Shown one piece after another: positions 1 to 7,958 of a DNA stretch of 64,000 nt (positions are counted from its first letter, which is position 1; every line of letters begins with the position of its first letter). Source of the DNA: Novosphingobium subterraneum (lineage in GTDB: Bacteria > Pseudomonadota > Alphaproteobacteria > Sphingomonadales > Sphingomonadaceae). The stretch is from assembly GCF_000807925.1 (NCBI RefSeq), contig NZ_JRVC01000010.1:62001-126000 (forward strand), given 5' to 3'. The position numbers and the translations under genes are program-made. The notes beneath the pieces are model-generated. The model searched no databases. It saw only the letters and a program-made list of their open reading frames with translations, and was not told the DNA's origin.

Positions 1-52
1 ACAGGCGGCTCACGGTGAGGTCGGTGTGGCCTAGCGTAACCTTCTTGAGCAT
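1..52 (-). CDS. Aldo/keto reductase, 5' end only (runs off left edge)
   Basis: On the minus strand an ATG at 52 opens the frame MLKKVTLGHTDLTVSRL, cut by the window edge after 17 residues. The pattern L-G-x-T-x-L-x-V-S-R-L is the usual N-terminus of aldo/keto reductases, NADPH-dependent TIM-barrel enzymes. A GAGGAAG ribosome binding site lies just upstream. The gene follows the FAD dehydrogenase on the same strand after a 94 bp gap that holds a terminator-like hairpin, so it may or may not share that transcript. Its substrate cannot be told from this fragment. Confidence 0.6.
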   Translation of the reverse strand, partial: MLKKVTLGHTDLTVSRL

Positions 53-104
53 TGTGCGCTTCCTCGTAAATGTAAGTGCTGACTTAGCAAAACTTGGGCG
101 GAAA

Positions 105-140
105 GGAAGCACCGGGTGCGAAGTTTCCCGAGGTGCTTCC
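105..140 (-). terminator. Terminator-like hairpin between FAD dehydrogenase and aldo/keto reductase
   Basis: A perfect 9-bp inverted repeat (GGAAGCACC at 105-113, GGTGCTTCC at 132-140) with an 18-nt loop. Read on the minus strand it is followed by TTTCC, only weakly T-rich. It lies 7 bp after the stop of the FAD dehydrogenase gene, so an intrinsic terminator or attenuating hairpin is the likely role. Confidence 0.4.
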
Positions 141-146
141 GTCCGT

Positions 147-1601
147 TCAGGCGCGCGCGGCGCGGCGGCCGGCCTGGCGCCCGAAGAAGGTGCAGTCGGC
201 AAGGCTCAGGCCAGAGGAATAGCCGTGGCCCCATGCCGGCAGGCCCGAGGTGCAGCGCCCTGCGGCGTAGAGTCCGGGGATCGGCGCGCCGGAGCGACCG
301 AGCACTTCACCGTCTGTCGAGGTCTTGAGCCCGCCCAAGGTGAAGAAGCTGAAGTAGCTTGTCTGGAAATTGCATTCGAGCGCGACGAACGGCGACTGGT
401 CGAGCGCTTTCAGGATCGGGGGCTGCTTGTCGAACAGGGGATCGCGGCCGTTGCGGGCGTGTTCGTTGTAGAAGTGCATCGTGGCCGAAAGCGTGCCTGC
501 GGGCATTTCGAGTTCGGCTTCGACTTCCTCCCACGTCTCGCCAGTGCCGGCGATGGTGATGCCGGCGAGGTCGAGCGGTCGGGTGAAGTGGGCGCTGTCG
601 AGCAGGAGGTAGACCTTGCCGCCCGGCTGGTCGACGGCGCAGCGGCTCACGCGGCCGTGGTAGCAGTCCTCGTTGATGAAGCGCTGCCCGGCGACGTTGA
701 CGAAGACGCCGTGGGCCTGTTCGGCCGGGATCGTCCACGGGCAGGTGGTGAAGAACTGGTCCATGTGAATCGCATCGCCGCCGACCGAAACGCCGAGTTC
801 GATGCCGATGCCGTCGTCCTTGTCGCCGATCGGGCTGTTCACGCGGAAGCTCTCGGGGCAGTATTTGCGGCGCATGGCCTCGTTGAAGACGAAGCCGCCG
901 GTGGCAAGGACGACGCCCTTGCGGGCGCGGACGAAGCGGTCCTTGTTGTCGATGCGGACGACGGCTCCGGCAATGGCGTCACCATCGGTGATGAGCGCGA
1001 CGGCGCGTGCGTCGACGTGGATCTCGGCGCCAAGATCGCGGGCGCGGCGTTCTAGTATGTCGACCAGCGGACGCCCGCCGCCCCAGCCCATGTGCTGGAT
1101 CACGTGGCCGCGCGGGGCGGGCTTTGCGTGTCGGTAGAACGGCGCGGCGGCCTCGCTACCCGACCAGATCAGGGTGGAATCGTCGGTCGGTTCGATCACC
1201 TTGCCGGGCAGGTAGTTGCCGCGATAGGGCACGCCCTGATCCTTCAGCCACTGGTAGTGCGCCAGCGCCTCGCGGCCATAGATCTCGCACTTGGCCTCAT
1301 CGACGCAGGGGCCGCCGGCAAGCTTGAGGTAGGCGGTGAAGTCTTCGACCGTATCGTCGAACCCTGCGGCCTTCTGCGCATCAGTACCGCCGCCGACGTA
1401 GATCTCGCCACCGGAGAGCGCCGAGGCACCGCCGCTGCCGGAACTGCGTTCGAACAGCAGGACCTCTGCACCCGCAACGCGGGCCTCGATCGCGGCACAA
1501 GCCCCGGTTGCGCCGAAGCCGATCACGGCGACGTCCGTCTCGAAATCCCACTTTTCGACCTGCGTAATCGGCAAAGGTCGATACTGCGAATATCCTGTCA
1601 T
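147..1601 (-). CDS. FAD-dependent 3-ketosteroid dehydrogenase-like protein (delta4-(5alpha) type)
   Basis: A 484-residue flavoprotein of the fumarate reductase/3-ketosteroid dehydrogenase superfamily. Residues 24-50 form the FAD-binding Rossmann motif (GFGATG at 28-33, then E-R), and SGSGGASALSGGEI follows. The C-terminal G-Y-S-S-G stretch (Tyr461, Ser463) before F-F-G-R-Q-A-G resembles the Tyr/Ser pair of 3-ketosteroid delta4-(5alpha)-dehydrogenases more than the KstD C-terminus. It would oxidise or reduce the steroid A ring at C4-C5 (inference). The longer frame reaches 1817, but ATG 1601 has a GGAAGG site 7 nt upstream and is where homology starts. It is divergent from the C/D-ring operon and preceded by the 70-bp element shared with hsaA. 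A different steroid double-bond specificity is possible. Confidence 0.7.
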   Translation of the reverse strand: MTGYSQYRPLPITQVEKWDFETDVAVIGFGATGACAAIEARVAGAEVLLFERSSGSGGASALSGGEIYVGGGTDAQKAAGFDDTVEDFTAYLKLAGGPCVDEAKCEIYGREALAHYQWLKDQGVPYRGNYLPGKVIEPTDDSTLIWSGSEAAAPFYRHAKPAPRGHVIQHMGWGGGRPLVDILERRARDLGAEIHVDARAVALITDGDAIAGAVVRIDNKDRFVRARKGVVLATGGFVFNEAMRRKYCPESFRVNSPIGDKDDGIGIELGVSVGGDAIHMDQFFTTCPWTIPAEQAHGVFVNVAGQRFINEDCYHGRVSRCAVDQPGGKVYLLLDSAHFTRPLDLAGITIAGTGETWEEVEAELEMPAGTLSATMHFYNEHARNGRDPLFDKQPPILKALDQSPFVALECNFQTSYFSFFTLGGLKTSTDGEVLGRSGAPIPGLYAAGRCTSGLPAWGHGYSSGLSLADCTFFGRQAGRRAARA

Positions 1602-1702
1602 TCCGGCCTTCCGCTCCCATGCCCGTGCGCGGATCTGTAGTGTCCGCTGCCTGTGGCTGTCATTTGAACGCCCGCTTGACGTTATTCGCGTCAATCTGGG
1701 CC

Positions 1703-1772
1703 GCATTCGTAATTTAAGATTGCATTGGATACGCAAATCGTCAATTGAAAAGGCAATCGCCTTTGGATATTG
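1703..1772 (-). promoter_or_regulatory. 70-bp promoter/operator element, copy A (twin of 33250-33319)
   Basis: This block aligns without gaps to 33250-33319 upstream of hsaA. The core GATACGCAAATCGTCAAT (1728-1745) is identical in both. An inverted repeat AAAGGC-AATC-GCCTTT (1749-1764) follows, and its arms differ from the other copy by paired changes that keep the dyad. GCATTCGTAA (1703-1712) is also shared. On the minus strand the core reads as a -35 box TTGACG (1739-1744), pointing at the FAD dehydrogenase. A weak -10 (AATCTT at 1716-1721) sits 17 bp downstream. The element is also 66 bp upstream of the proposed start of the rightward C/D-ring operon and could control both. Confidence 0.65.
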
Positions 1773-1837
1773 GCGATTTCGAATCTGCTGCGGTGCAACT
1801 TTCGGCACCTGCGGCATGGGATGGGAGAGCAGCCGCG

Positions 1838-2599
1838 GTGCAGGGCACTGATCACATTGACTTGGGCGGCCAGGTGGCGATCGTCACCGGGGGCACGCGC
1901 GGGCTGGGGCGGCAGATTGCGCAAGCCCTGCTGCGCGCCGGGGCTGCGGTGACAGTGTGTGGCCGAACCGAGCCTGACGATCTGCCCGAAGGCCTGACGT
2001 GTCGGGCGGCTGACATCCGCGATCCCGAACAGGCGCAGGCACTGGTCGATGGCGTGGTGGAGCGCCATGGGCGGCTGGACATCCTCGTGAATAACGCTGG
2101 GGGTTCACCGCAAGCCCCCGCCACGGCGAGCCCGCGCTTCTTCGATTCCATCGTGAAGCTGAACCTGCATTCGGCGATGTACATGTCGCAATATGCCTAT
2201 GCCCACATGGCGAAGGCCGGGGCTGGCAGCATCGTCAACATCGCCAGCGTATCGGGCATACGGCCCTCCCCCATGACGGCGGCCTATGGGGCGGCGAAGG
2301 CAGGGCTGCTCAGCCTGACGCAGAGCCTTGCGCAGGAGTGGGGGCCCGATGGCGTGCGCGTGAACGCGATCATCGTCGGCCTGATGCAGACCGAAACTTC
2401 GGAGGAAACCTATGGCGACGAGGCGGCGCAGGCTGCGGTTGCCAAATCGCTGCCGCTGCAGCGCATGGGCACCGGCGCGGACATCGCCGGAGCCGTGCTG
2501 TGGCTGAGTTCGAGCCTCGCCTCATGGGTGAGCGGCGCACGCATCAACGTCGATGGCGGGGGCGAGCGGCCCTACTTCCTCGACCTCGTGAAAGGATAA
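1838..2599 (+). CDS. Short-chain dehydrogenase/reductase (SDR), first gene of C/D-ring operon
   Basis: A classical NAD(P)-dependent SDR of 253 residues: cofactor motif TGGTRGLG at 17-24, N-N-A-G near 85-88, and catalytic Ser137, Tyr150, Lys154. A GTG start at 1838 is chosen because GGGAGAG lies about 8 nt upstream and it gives a typical SDR N-terminus. A longer reading from TTG 1745 would run through the shared promoter element and is unlikely. It leads the rightward operon and sits 6 bp before hsaC, so a hydroxysteroid or hydroxyacyl-CoA substrate of the steroid pathway is expected. The exact position, for example a 17-beta-hydroxysteroid, cannot be assigned. Confidence 0.75.
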   Translation: MQGTDHIDLGGQVAIVTGGTRGLGRQIAQALLRAGAAVTVCGRTEPDDLPEGLTCRAADIRDPEQAQALVDGVVERHGRLDILVNNAGGSPQAPATASPRFFDSIVKLNLHSAMYMSQYAYAHMAKAGAGSIVNIASVSGIRPSPMTAAYGAAKAGLLSLTQSLAQEWGPDGVRVNAIIVGLMQTETSEETYGDEAAQAAVAKSLPLQRMGTGADIAGAVLWLSSSLASWVSGARINVDGGGERPYFLDLVKG

Positions 2600-2605
2600 G
2601 CTGCC

Positions 2606-3529
2606 ATGGGCATAAAGGCACTGGGCTATGTCAGGATCGAAACCGCCAAGGCGGAGGCCTGGGACCACTTCATGACGCAAGTGGTCGGCACGATGCGGGC
2701 GGATGCGCCATGCGATGGCGTGGCGGCCTACCGGATCGACGACCGCCCGTTCCGCTTCTGGGTGGAGCGGGGCGAGAGCGACCGGCTTGTGGCTGCTGGT
2801 TATGAAGTCGGCGATGCGGCGGAACTGGCGGCGCTGCGCGAGACGATTGCCGGGCTGGGGCGCGAGATTGTCGATGGCGATGCGGATGCAGCAAAGGCGC
2901 GCGGCGTGGCGGCGTTCTTTGCGACGAGCGATCCTTCGGGCAACGGTCTCGAGTTCTTCCACGGCGATGTCCGCGACGATGTGGCGTTCGTTTCGCCGGT
3001 GGGCGTGAGCGGCTTCGTGACCGGAGACATGGGCATGGGGCACGCCGTGTTTGCGACGCCGAACTTTGACGAGGCGCACGCCTTCTACAAGGCCATCGGC
3101 TTTCGCGACACCGACATCCCGCGCTTCCGATTTTCGGACGATCCCAACGATCCGGGCATGGGCTTTGCCTTCATGCACGCCGACAATGGCCGCCACCATT
3201 CGGTAGCCATTGCGGAAATGCCGGTGCCGCCTTCTGCCTGCATCCACCTGATGCTGGAGATGAAGACGCAAAGCGACGTGGGCAAGTGCCATGATCGCAT
3301 GCGCATCAACAAGGTGCCCGAGAGCGCCTCGATCGGCCGGCACGTCAACGACCAGACCTTCGGCTTCTACATGCAGACGCCCTCTGGCTTCGACATCGAG
3401 ATCGGGGCCGATCCGCTGGTGATCGATTACACGAACTGGACACCGACTGCGCATCTGATCCCCAGCGAATGGGGCCATGTCTGGGCATGGCAGAAGGCGC
3501 TTGAAGAGCAGGCAGGAGAACAGGCGTGA
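2606..3529 (+). CDS. hsaC: 3,4-dihydroxy-9,10-seco-steroid 4,5-dioxygenase (extradiol, HsaC-type)
   Basis: A 307-residue two-domain VOC-fold extradiol dioxygenase that cleaves the catecholic A ring of the 9,10-seco steroid (3,4-DHSA) between C4 and C5. The Fe(II) ligands are visible in the C-terminal half: His146 (M-G-H-A), His214 (C-I-H-L-M) and Glu265 (F-D-I-E-I-G). The active-site residues His198, His246 and Tyr255 are at the positions expected from BphC/HsaC enzymes. N-terminal G-Y-V-R-I-E and the segment G-R-H-V-N-D also match HsaC of Mycobacterium by memory. It is separated from the other A/B-ring genes (hsaADEGF at 28353-33194) and overlaps ipdA by 4 nt. The product goes to HsaD. Confidence 0.9.
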   Translation: MGIKALGYVRIETAKAEAWDHFMTQVVGTMRADAPCDGVAAYRIDDRPFRFWVERGESDRLVAAGYEVGDAAELAALRETIAGLGREIVDGDADAAKARGVAAFFATSDPSGNGLEFFHGDVRDDVAFVSPVGVSGFVTGDMGMGHAVFATPNFDEAHAFYKAIGFRDTDIPRFRFSDDPNDPGMGFAFMHADNGRHHSVAIAEMPVPPSACIHLMLEMKTQSDVGKCHDRMRINKVPESASIGRHVNDQTFGFYMQTPSGFDIEIGADPLVIDYTNWTPTAHLIPSEWGHVWAWQKALEEQAGEQA

Positions 3530-4407
3530 GCCTTGATAAGAGGATGAGCGCGGCGGAGATCGTCGCGCAGCTGTCCGATGGCATGACCATCGGCATCGGC
3601 GGCTGGGGCCCGCGGCGCAAGCCGATGGCGCTGGTGCGCGAGATCATGCGTTCCGACCTCAAGGACTTGACCGTCGTCGCCTATGGCGGCGCTGACGTGG
3701 GCATGCTGTGCGCAGCGGGCAAGGTGAAGAAGCTGGTCTTCGCGTTTGTCAGTCTTGATGCGATCCCGCTGGAGCCGTGGTTCCGCAAGGCCCGCGAGAG
3801 CGGCGCGCTGCAGGTGCTGGAGCTGGACGAAGGCATGTTCCAGTGGGGCCTGAAGGCGGCGGCGTTCGGCCTGCCGTTCCTGCCGACGCGGGTTGGCCTC
3901 GGCACGGACCTTGCCGAGCTGGGCGGCCTCAAGACCGTGCAGTCACCCTATGACGATGGCGAGACGCTGATCGCCATGCCGCCGCTCAAGCTCGATGCCG
4001 CGCTGATCCACGTCAACCGCAGCGACTGGCGCGGCAACGTCCAGGTGTTTGGGCCGGACGTCTATTACGACGAGTGGTTCGCCAAGGCTGCTGCCAGGAC
4101 CTACGTTTCATGCGAGGAACTGGTCGACCGGATGGAGGACCATTACCCCGAAGGCGCGCAGGACAACCTGTTCGAGCGCTGCTTCGTTTCGGGCGTGGTG
4201 GAAATGCCCTGCGGCGCGCACCCAAGCTCGATGCCGCCGCATTACGGCTGGGACATGAAGGCCTTCAAGGCCTACGCCGATGCGGCACGCGATCCGGGCG
4301 ACTGGTCTGCGGTGGCGGACCGCTTCGTTGGCGCTTCTGAAGCCGAATATCTTGAATCCATTGGCGGAAAGGAGGCGGTAGCGGCTCTTTCGCTGCCGAT
4401 TTTCTGA
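3526..4407 (+). CDS. ipdA: Steroid ring-cleaving CoA-transferase-fold hydrolase, subunit IpdA
   Basis: A 293-residue class I CoA-transferase alpha-type subunit, with the early G-M-T-I-G-I-G-G-W-G stretch characteristic of this fold. With IpdB it forms the heteromeric enzyme that in mycobacteria hydrolyses ring C of the bicyclic CoA thioester COCHEA-CoA during steroid C/D-ring breakdown; the assignment rests on family resemblance and gene order. It starts with GTG at 3526, overlapping the hsaC stop by 4 nt, with AGGAGAA just upstream. The first in-frame ATG (3544) is less well placed. The ipdA-ipdB-ipdC-echA20 content matches the mycobacterial KstR2-type cluster. Confidence 0.88.
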   Translation: MSLDKRMSAAEIVAQLSDGMTIGIGGWGPRRKPMALVREIMRSDLKDLTVVAYGGADVGMLCAAGKVKKLVFAFVSLDAIPLEPWFRKARESGALQVLELDEGMFQWGLKAAAFGLPFLPTRVGLGTDLAELGGLKTVQSPYDDGETLIAMPPLKLDAALIHVNRSDWRGNVQVFGPDVYYDEWFAKAAARTYVSCEELVDRMEDHYPEGAQDNLFERCFVSGVVEMPCGAHPSSMPPHYGWDMKAFKAYADAARDPGDWSAVADRFVGASEAEYLESIGGKEAVAALSLPIF

Positions 4408-5201
4408 TGAGCGACATCACTCTCGTAGACCTGTGCATCGTCGCCTGTTCGGAAGCGTTCCGGGGCAATGGCGAAATCGTGGCGACCGGCGTGGGGCCAG
4501 TGCCGCGCCTGGCGGCGGGCCTGGCCAAGCTGACCCACACGCCCGAACTGATGATGACCGACGGCGAGGCCTATCTGGTCGAGCAGCCGGTGCCGCTGGG
4601 GCCGCGCAAGTACGACGACCGCAAGCCCGCAGGATACCTCCCGTTCTCGCGCTTCTTCGACAGTGCGGTGTGGTCAGGGCGAAGGCATGCCATGGTCACG
4701 CCGACGCAGCTTGATCGCTTCGGGCAGATCAACCTGTCCTACATGGGCGGGACCTATGACAAGCCGAAGACCCAGATGCTGGGCGTGCGCGGCTTTCCGG
4801 GGAACACGATCTACCACCCCAACTCGTTCTTCTTCCCGGCGCATGGGCCGCGCGTCTTCGTGCCCCAGGTCGATATGATCTCGGGCGTGGGGTACAACCC
4901 GGCCAAGCGCGTGGGCGGCGGCAACTTCTCGGGCGTGAGCCTGCGCCGGATCGTGACCAACCTGTGCGTGATGGACTTCGGCGGGCCGGACAACCAGATC
5001 CGCGTCATCTCGCTGCACCCCGGCGTGACGTTCGAGGAAGTGCAGGCGGCAACCGGTTTCGAACTGGCCCAGGCCGACAACGTGGAAGTGACGCGGCTGC
5101 CGACGGCAGAGGAACTGGCAGTGATTGCCGGCCTCGATCCGCACAACGTCCGCGCCAGCGTGCTCAAGGACAACCCGCCCGCCATCCGCGCCGCTGCCTG
5201 A
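4407..5201 (+). CDS. ipdB: Steroid ring-cleaving CoA-transferase-fold hydrolase, subunit IpdB
   Basis: A 264-residue class I CoA-transferase beta-type subunit, partner of IpdA in opening ring C. The usual S-E-N-G catalytic motif of true CoA-transferases is not visible; the corresponding stretch reads E-L-M-M-T-D-G-E-A-Y. This fits the known re-purposing of IpdAB as a hydrolase rather than a CoA-transferase. ATG 4407 overlaps the ipdA stop by one base (TGATG), implying translational coupling and balanced subunits. A separate glutaconate-type CoA-transferase role is possible but less likely given the neighbours. Confidence 0.87.
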   Translation: MSDITLVDLCIVACSEAFRGNGEIVATGVGPVPRLAAGLAKLTHTPELMMTDGEAYLVEQPVPLGPRKYDDRKPAGYLPFSRFFDSAVWSGRRHAMVTPTQLDRFGQINLSYMGGTYDKPKTQMLGVRGFPGNTIYHPNSFFFPAHGPRVFVPQVDMISGVGYNPAKRVGGGNFSGVSLRRIVTNLCVMDFGGPDNQIRVISLHPGVTFEEVQAATGFELAQADNVEVTRLPTAEELAVIAGLDPHNVRASVLKDNPPAIRAAA

Positions 5202-5214
5202 GGGAGATGACCGC

Positions 5215-6114
5215 ATGACCGACCTCGTCGAGCCGAAGCAAGTCGACATCGTCTACGAGACGCAAGAGCCTGTCCGCTACGAGGTGGAAGGGAGCGTGGC
5301 CTGGATCACGATGAACCGGCCGCAGTTCAACAATGCCCAGAACGGGCAGATGACCTATGCGCTCGACGATGCGTTCAACCGCGCGGTGCAGGACGACAAC
5401 GTCCGCGCGATCGTGCTGGCGGGCGAGGGCAAGCACTTCTCGGCCGGCCACGACATCGGCACGCCGGGGCGCGACCTGCACCACGAGTTCGACAAGCGGC
5501 TGATGTTCCCGCCGCACACGAACAAGCCGGGCGCCGAACTGCTCTATACCCGCGAGCAGGAGCAGTACCTTGGCATGTGCCGCCGCTGGCGCGATATCTC
5601 CAAGCCGACCATCGCCATGGTGCAGGGTGCCTGCGTGGCGGGCGGGCTGATGCTGGCATGGGTTTGCGACCTGATCGTCGCTTCGGAAGACGCGTTCTTC
5701 CAGGACCCGGTGAACCCGCTGATGGGCATTCCGGGTGTCGAATACTTTGCCCATGCCTATGAACTGCCGCCGCGCGTGGCCAAGGAATTCCTGCTGCTGG
5801 GCGAGCGGATGCCGGCGGCGCGGGCCTACAGCTTCGGCATGGTCAACAAGGTGGTCCCGCGCGATCAGCTGCGCGAGGCGACTGCTGCGTGGGCGAACAA
5901 GCTGGCGGGGCAAGGGCGGCTGGGCAACTGGCTGACCAAGCAGTCCGTCAATCACGTCGAGGAACTGCGCGGCAAGCGGGCGGCGATGGATGCGGTCTAC
6001 CACATGCACCACTTCGCCCATGCGCAGAACGATATCGTGACCGGCAACTCGATTGCGGGCGTGAGCGGGACTTCGGCTGCGGCAGCAAACAAGAAGGACG
6101 CGGGCGAAGGGTGA
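5215..6114 (+). CDS. Enoyl-CoA hydratase/isomerase family protein of C/D-ring pathway
   Basis: A 299-residue crotonase-fold protein, longer than the usual 255-265 because of a roughly 30-residue N-terminal extension and an Ala/Lys-rich tail. The oxyanion-hole segments are recognisable: H-F-S-A-G-H-D-I-G and the later A-C-V-A-G-G-L-M-L. It carries no EchA20-like signature, so it is probably the second hydratase of the pathway, acting on an unsaturated ring or open-chain CoA thioester (inference). ATG 5215 follows a GGGAGATG site, 13 bp after ipdB, and the stop overlaps the ipdC start by one base. Confidence 0.8.
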   Translation: MTDLVEPKQVDIVYETQEPVRYEVEGSVAWITMNRPQFNNAQNGQMTYALDDAFNRAVQDDNVRAIVLAGEGKHFSAGHDIGTPGRDLHHEFDKRLMFPPHTNKPGAELLYTREQEQYLGMCRRWRDISKPTIAMVQGACVAGGLMLAWVCDLIVASEDAFFQDPVNPLMGIPGVEYFAHAYELPPRVAKEFLLLGERMPAARAYSFGMVNKVVPRDQLREATAAWANKLAGQGRLGNWLTKQSVNHVEELRGKRAAMDAVYHMHHFAHAQNDIVTGNSIAGVSGTSAAAANKKDAGEG

Positions 6115-7178
6115 TGGCTGGTGCGCTTCACACCGTCCTGACCGAGCGTCTTGGCTGCAAGGCTCCGATCATCCAGACCGCGATGGGCTGGGTGGCCGAG
6201 CCGAGCCTTGTCATCGGCAGCTGCAATGCGGGTGCGTTCGGCTTCCTTGGCGCGGCGGTGATGACGCCCGATGAATGCCGGAGCAAGATCCTGGCCGTGC
6301 GCCGTGGTACGGACAAGCCGTTCGGGGTGAACTTCCATTCGTTCCAGCCCGGAGCGGAGCAGATCGTCGACCTGATCCTGGCCAATGCCGATCAGGTGCG
6401 CGCGGTCAGCTTCGGGCGCGGGCCGAATGCCAAGATGATCGGGCGGTTCAAGGACGCCGGGATTCTGTGCATTCCCACCGTCGGCGCGGTGAAGCACGCC
6501 AGGAAGATGGAAGAGCTGGGCGTCGACATGATCAGCGTCCAGGGCGGCGAGGGTGGCGGGCATACCGGTTCGGTGCCGACGACGATCCTGCTGCCGCAAG
6601 TGCTCGATACCGTGAAGGTGCCGGTGATCGCCAGCGGCGGCTTTGCCGACGGGCGCGGTCTGGTTGCGGCTTTGGCCTATGGCGCCGTCGGCATTGCGAT
6701 GGGCACGCGCTTTCTGCTGACCAAGGAAAGCCCGGTGCCCGACAGCGCCAAGGCGGCGTACCTGAAGGCCGGGACCGACCAGATCATCGTGACGACCAAG
6801 CTCGACGGCATCCCGCAGCGCATGGTGCGCACGCGCCTGATGGACCGCATCGAGAAGTCCGGCTCCCTGGCCATGTGGCTGCGCGCCTTCGAGGCAGGCG
6901 CGGCGATGAAGCGCCAGACCGGCGCCTCGTGGCTTCATTTCATCAAGGCGGCCAAGGGCATGACCGGGCACGGCGATGTGCCATTGAAGCAGGCGATGAT
7001 GGCCGCGACCATGCCCATGCTGATCCAGAAGGCGGTGGTCGATGGCGATATCGAAAACGGCGTGATGGCGACGGGCGTGGTCGGCGGGCGCATTTCCGAG
7101 GTTCCGACCTGCCAGGAGCTGGTCGACCGCATCATGGCAGAGGCCGAGGCCCGCCTTTCCGCGCTCTGCGCAAGCTGA
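6114..7178 (+). CDS. ipdC: Flavin-dependent IpdC, nitronate monooxygenase-like
   Basis: A 354-residue FMN enzyme with the nitronate monooxygenase/2-nitropropane dioxygenase TIM-barrel fold. Q-T-A-M-G-W near residue 21 and G-G-E-G-G-G-H-T-G with His150 are the flavin-site signatures, and I-A-S-G-G-F-A-D-G-R-G with G-T-R-F-L-L follow. IpdC of mycobacteria acts in steroid C/D-ring catabolism before ring opening by EchA20 and IpdAB. Resemblance to that protein spans the whole length, including the C-terminal P-M-L and S-C-K/Q-E-L segments. The ATG at 6114 overlaps the preceding stop (TGATG). The next gene, echA20, is 24 bp downstream. Confidence 0.88.
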   Translation: MAGALHTVLTERLGCKAPIIQTAMGWVAEPSLVIGSCNAGAFGFLGAAVMTPDECRSKILAVRRGTDKPFGVNFHSFQPGAEQIVDLILANADQVRAVSFGRGPNAKMIGRFKDAGILCIPTVGAVKHARKMEELGVDMISVQGGEGGGHTGSVPTTILLPQVLDTVKVPVIASGGFADGRGLVAALAYGAVGIAMGTRFLLTKESPVPDSAKAAYLKAGTDQIIVTTKLDGIPQRMVRTRLMDRIEKSGSLAMWLRAFEAGAAMKRQTGASWLHFIKAAKGMTGHGDVPLKQAMMAATMPMLIQKAVVDGDIENGVMATGVVGGRISEVPTCQELVDRIMAEAEARLSALCAS

Positions 7179-7202
7179 CATTTCGAGGACGAGGGACACC
7201 CC

Positions 7203-7958
7203 ATGCCGATCACGCTTACCGTCAAGGACCGCATCGCCGAGATCGTGTTCGACGTGCCGCCGGTCAACGCGTTCGACAGCGAGACGTGGATGTCGCTGCC
7301 GGCCATCGTCAAGAAGGCGGCGGCAGACCCGGAGGCGAACGTGGTGCTGATCCGCGCGGCGGAGGATTCGCGGGGGTTCTGCGGCGGGGTGGACATCAAG
7401 GAGATGCAGGCCCACCCGGAACGCATCACCGTGCTCAATCGCGGCAACTTCCTGACGTTCAAGGCGATCCACGAGGCGGAGATTCCTGTCGTGGTCGCGG
7501 CGCACAAGTTCGTGATCGGCGGCGGCATCGGGATCTGCGGCGCGAGCGACGTGATCATCGCGGCGGACGATGCGTTCTTCTCGCTGCCGGAAGTCGATCG
7601 CGGCGCGATGGGCGGGGCGAGCCACATGTCGCGCATGCTGCCGCTGCACAAGGTGCGCGCGGCGTTCTTTACCGGCGGCAACATCCCGGCGCAGGAAGCC
7701 TATCGTCTTGGCGCGGTGGAGAAGGTGGTGCCGCGGGCCGATCTGGTGGCAGAGGCCCACGCCTTCTGCAGCGTGATCGCATCGAAGAGCCGCAAGGCGC
7801 TGGTCATCGCCAAGGAAGCTCTGAACGGTCTCGAAGCGCGTGACGTCGATCGCGGATACCGCTGGGAGCAGGGCTTCACGCTGGAAATGTACATGCACGA
7901 AGACAGCCAGCGCGCGCGGGATGCCTTCGTCGAGACCGGCAAGGCGGCGAAGTTCTGA
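7203..7958 (+). CDS. echA20: EchA20-type crotonase-fold ring D hydrolase
   Basis: A 251-residue crotonase-superfamily protein. It matches mycobacterial EchA20 closely at P-P-V-N-A, G-V-D-I-K-E-M-Q, G-G-G-I-G, L-P-E-V-x-R-G-A and Y-R-x-E-Q-G-F-T. EchA20 hydrolytically opens ring D of the bicyclic beta-diketo CoA intermediate, giving the substrate of IpdAB. The start ATG 7203 follows GAGGGAC. The stop overlaps the next acyl-CoA dehydrogenase start by one base. The neighbouring ipdABC genes agree with the assignment. Confidence 0.87.
   Translation: MPITLTVKDRIAEIVFDVPPVNAFDSETWMSLPAIVKKAAADPEANVVLIRAAEDSRGFCGGVDIKEMQAHPERITVLNRGNFLTFKAIHEAEIPVVVAAHKFVIGGGIGICGASDVIIAADDAFFSLPEVDRGAMGGASHMSRMLPLHKVRAAFFTGGNIPAQEAYRLGAVEKVVPRADLVAEAHAFCSVIASKSRKALVIAKEALNGLEARDVDRGYRWEQGFTLEMYMHEDSQRARDAFVETGKAAKF

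Noticed and set aside
1745-1837. An upstream TTG start for the first SDR of the C/D-ring operon
   Set aside because: It would place coding sequence on top of the shared promoter element, and a better ribosome site precedes GTG 1838.
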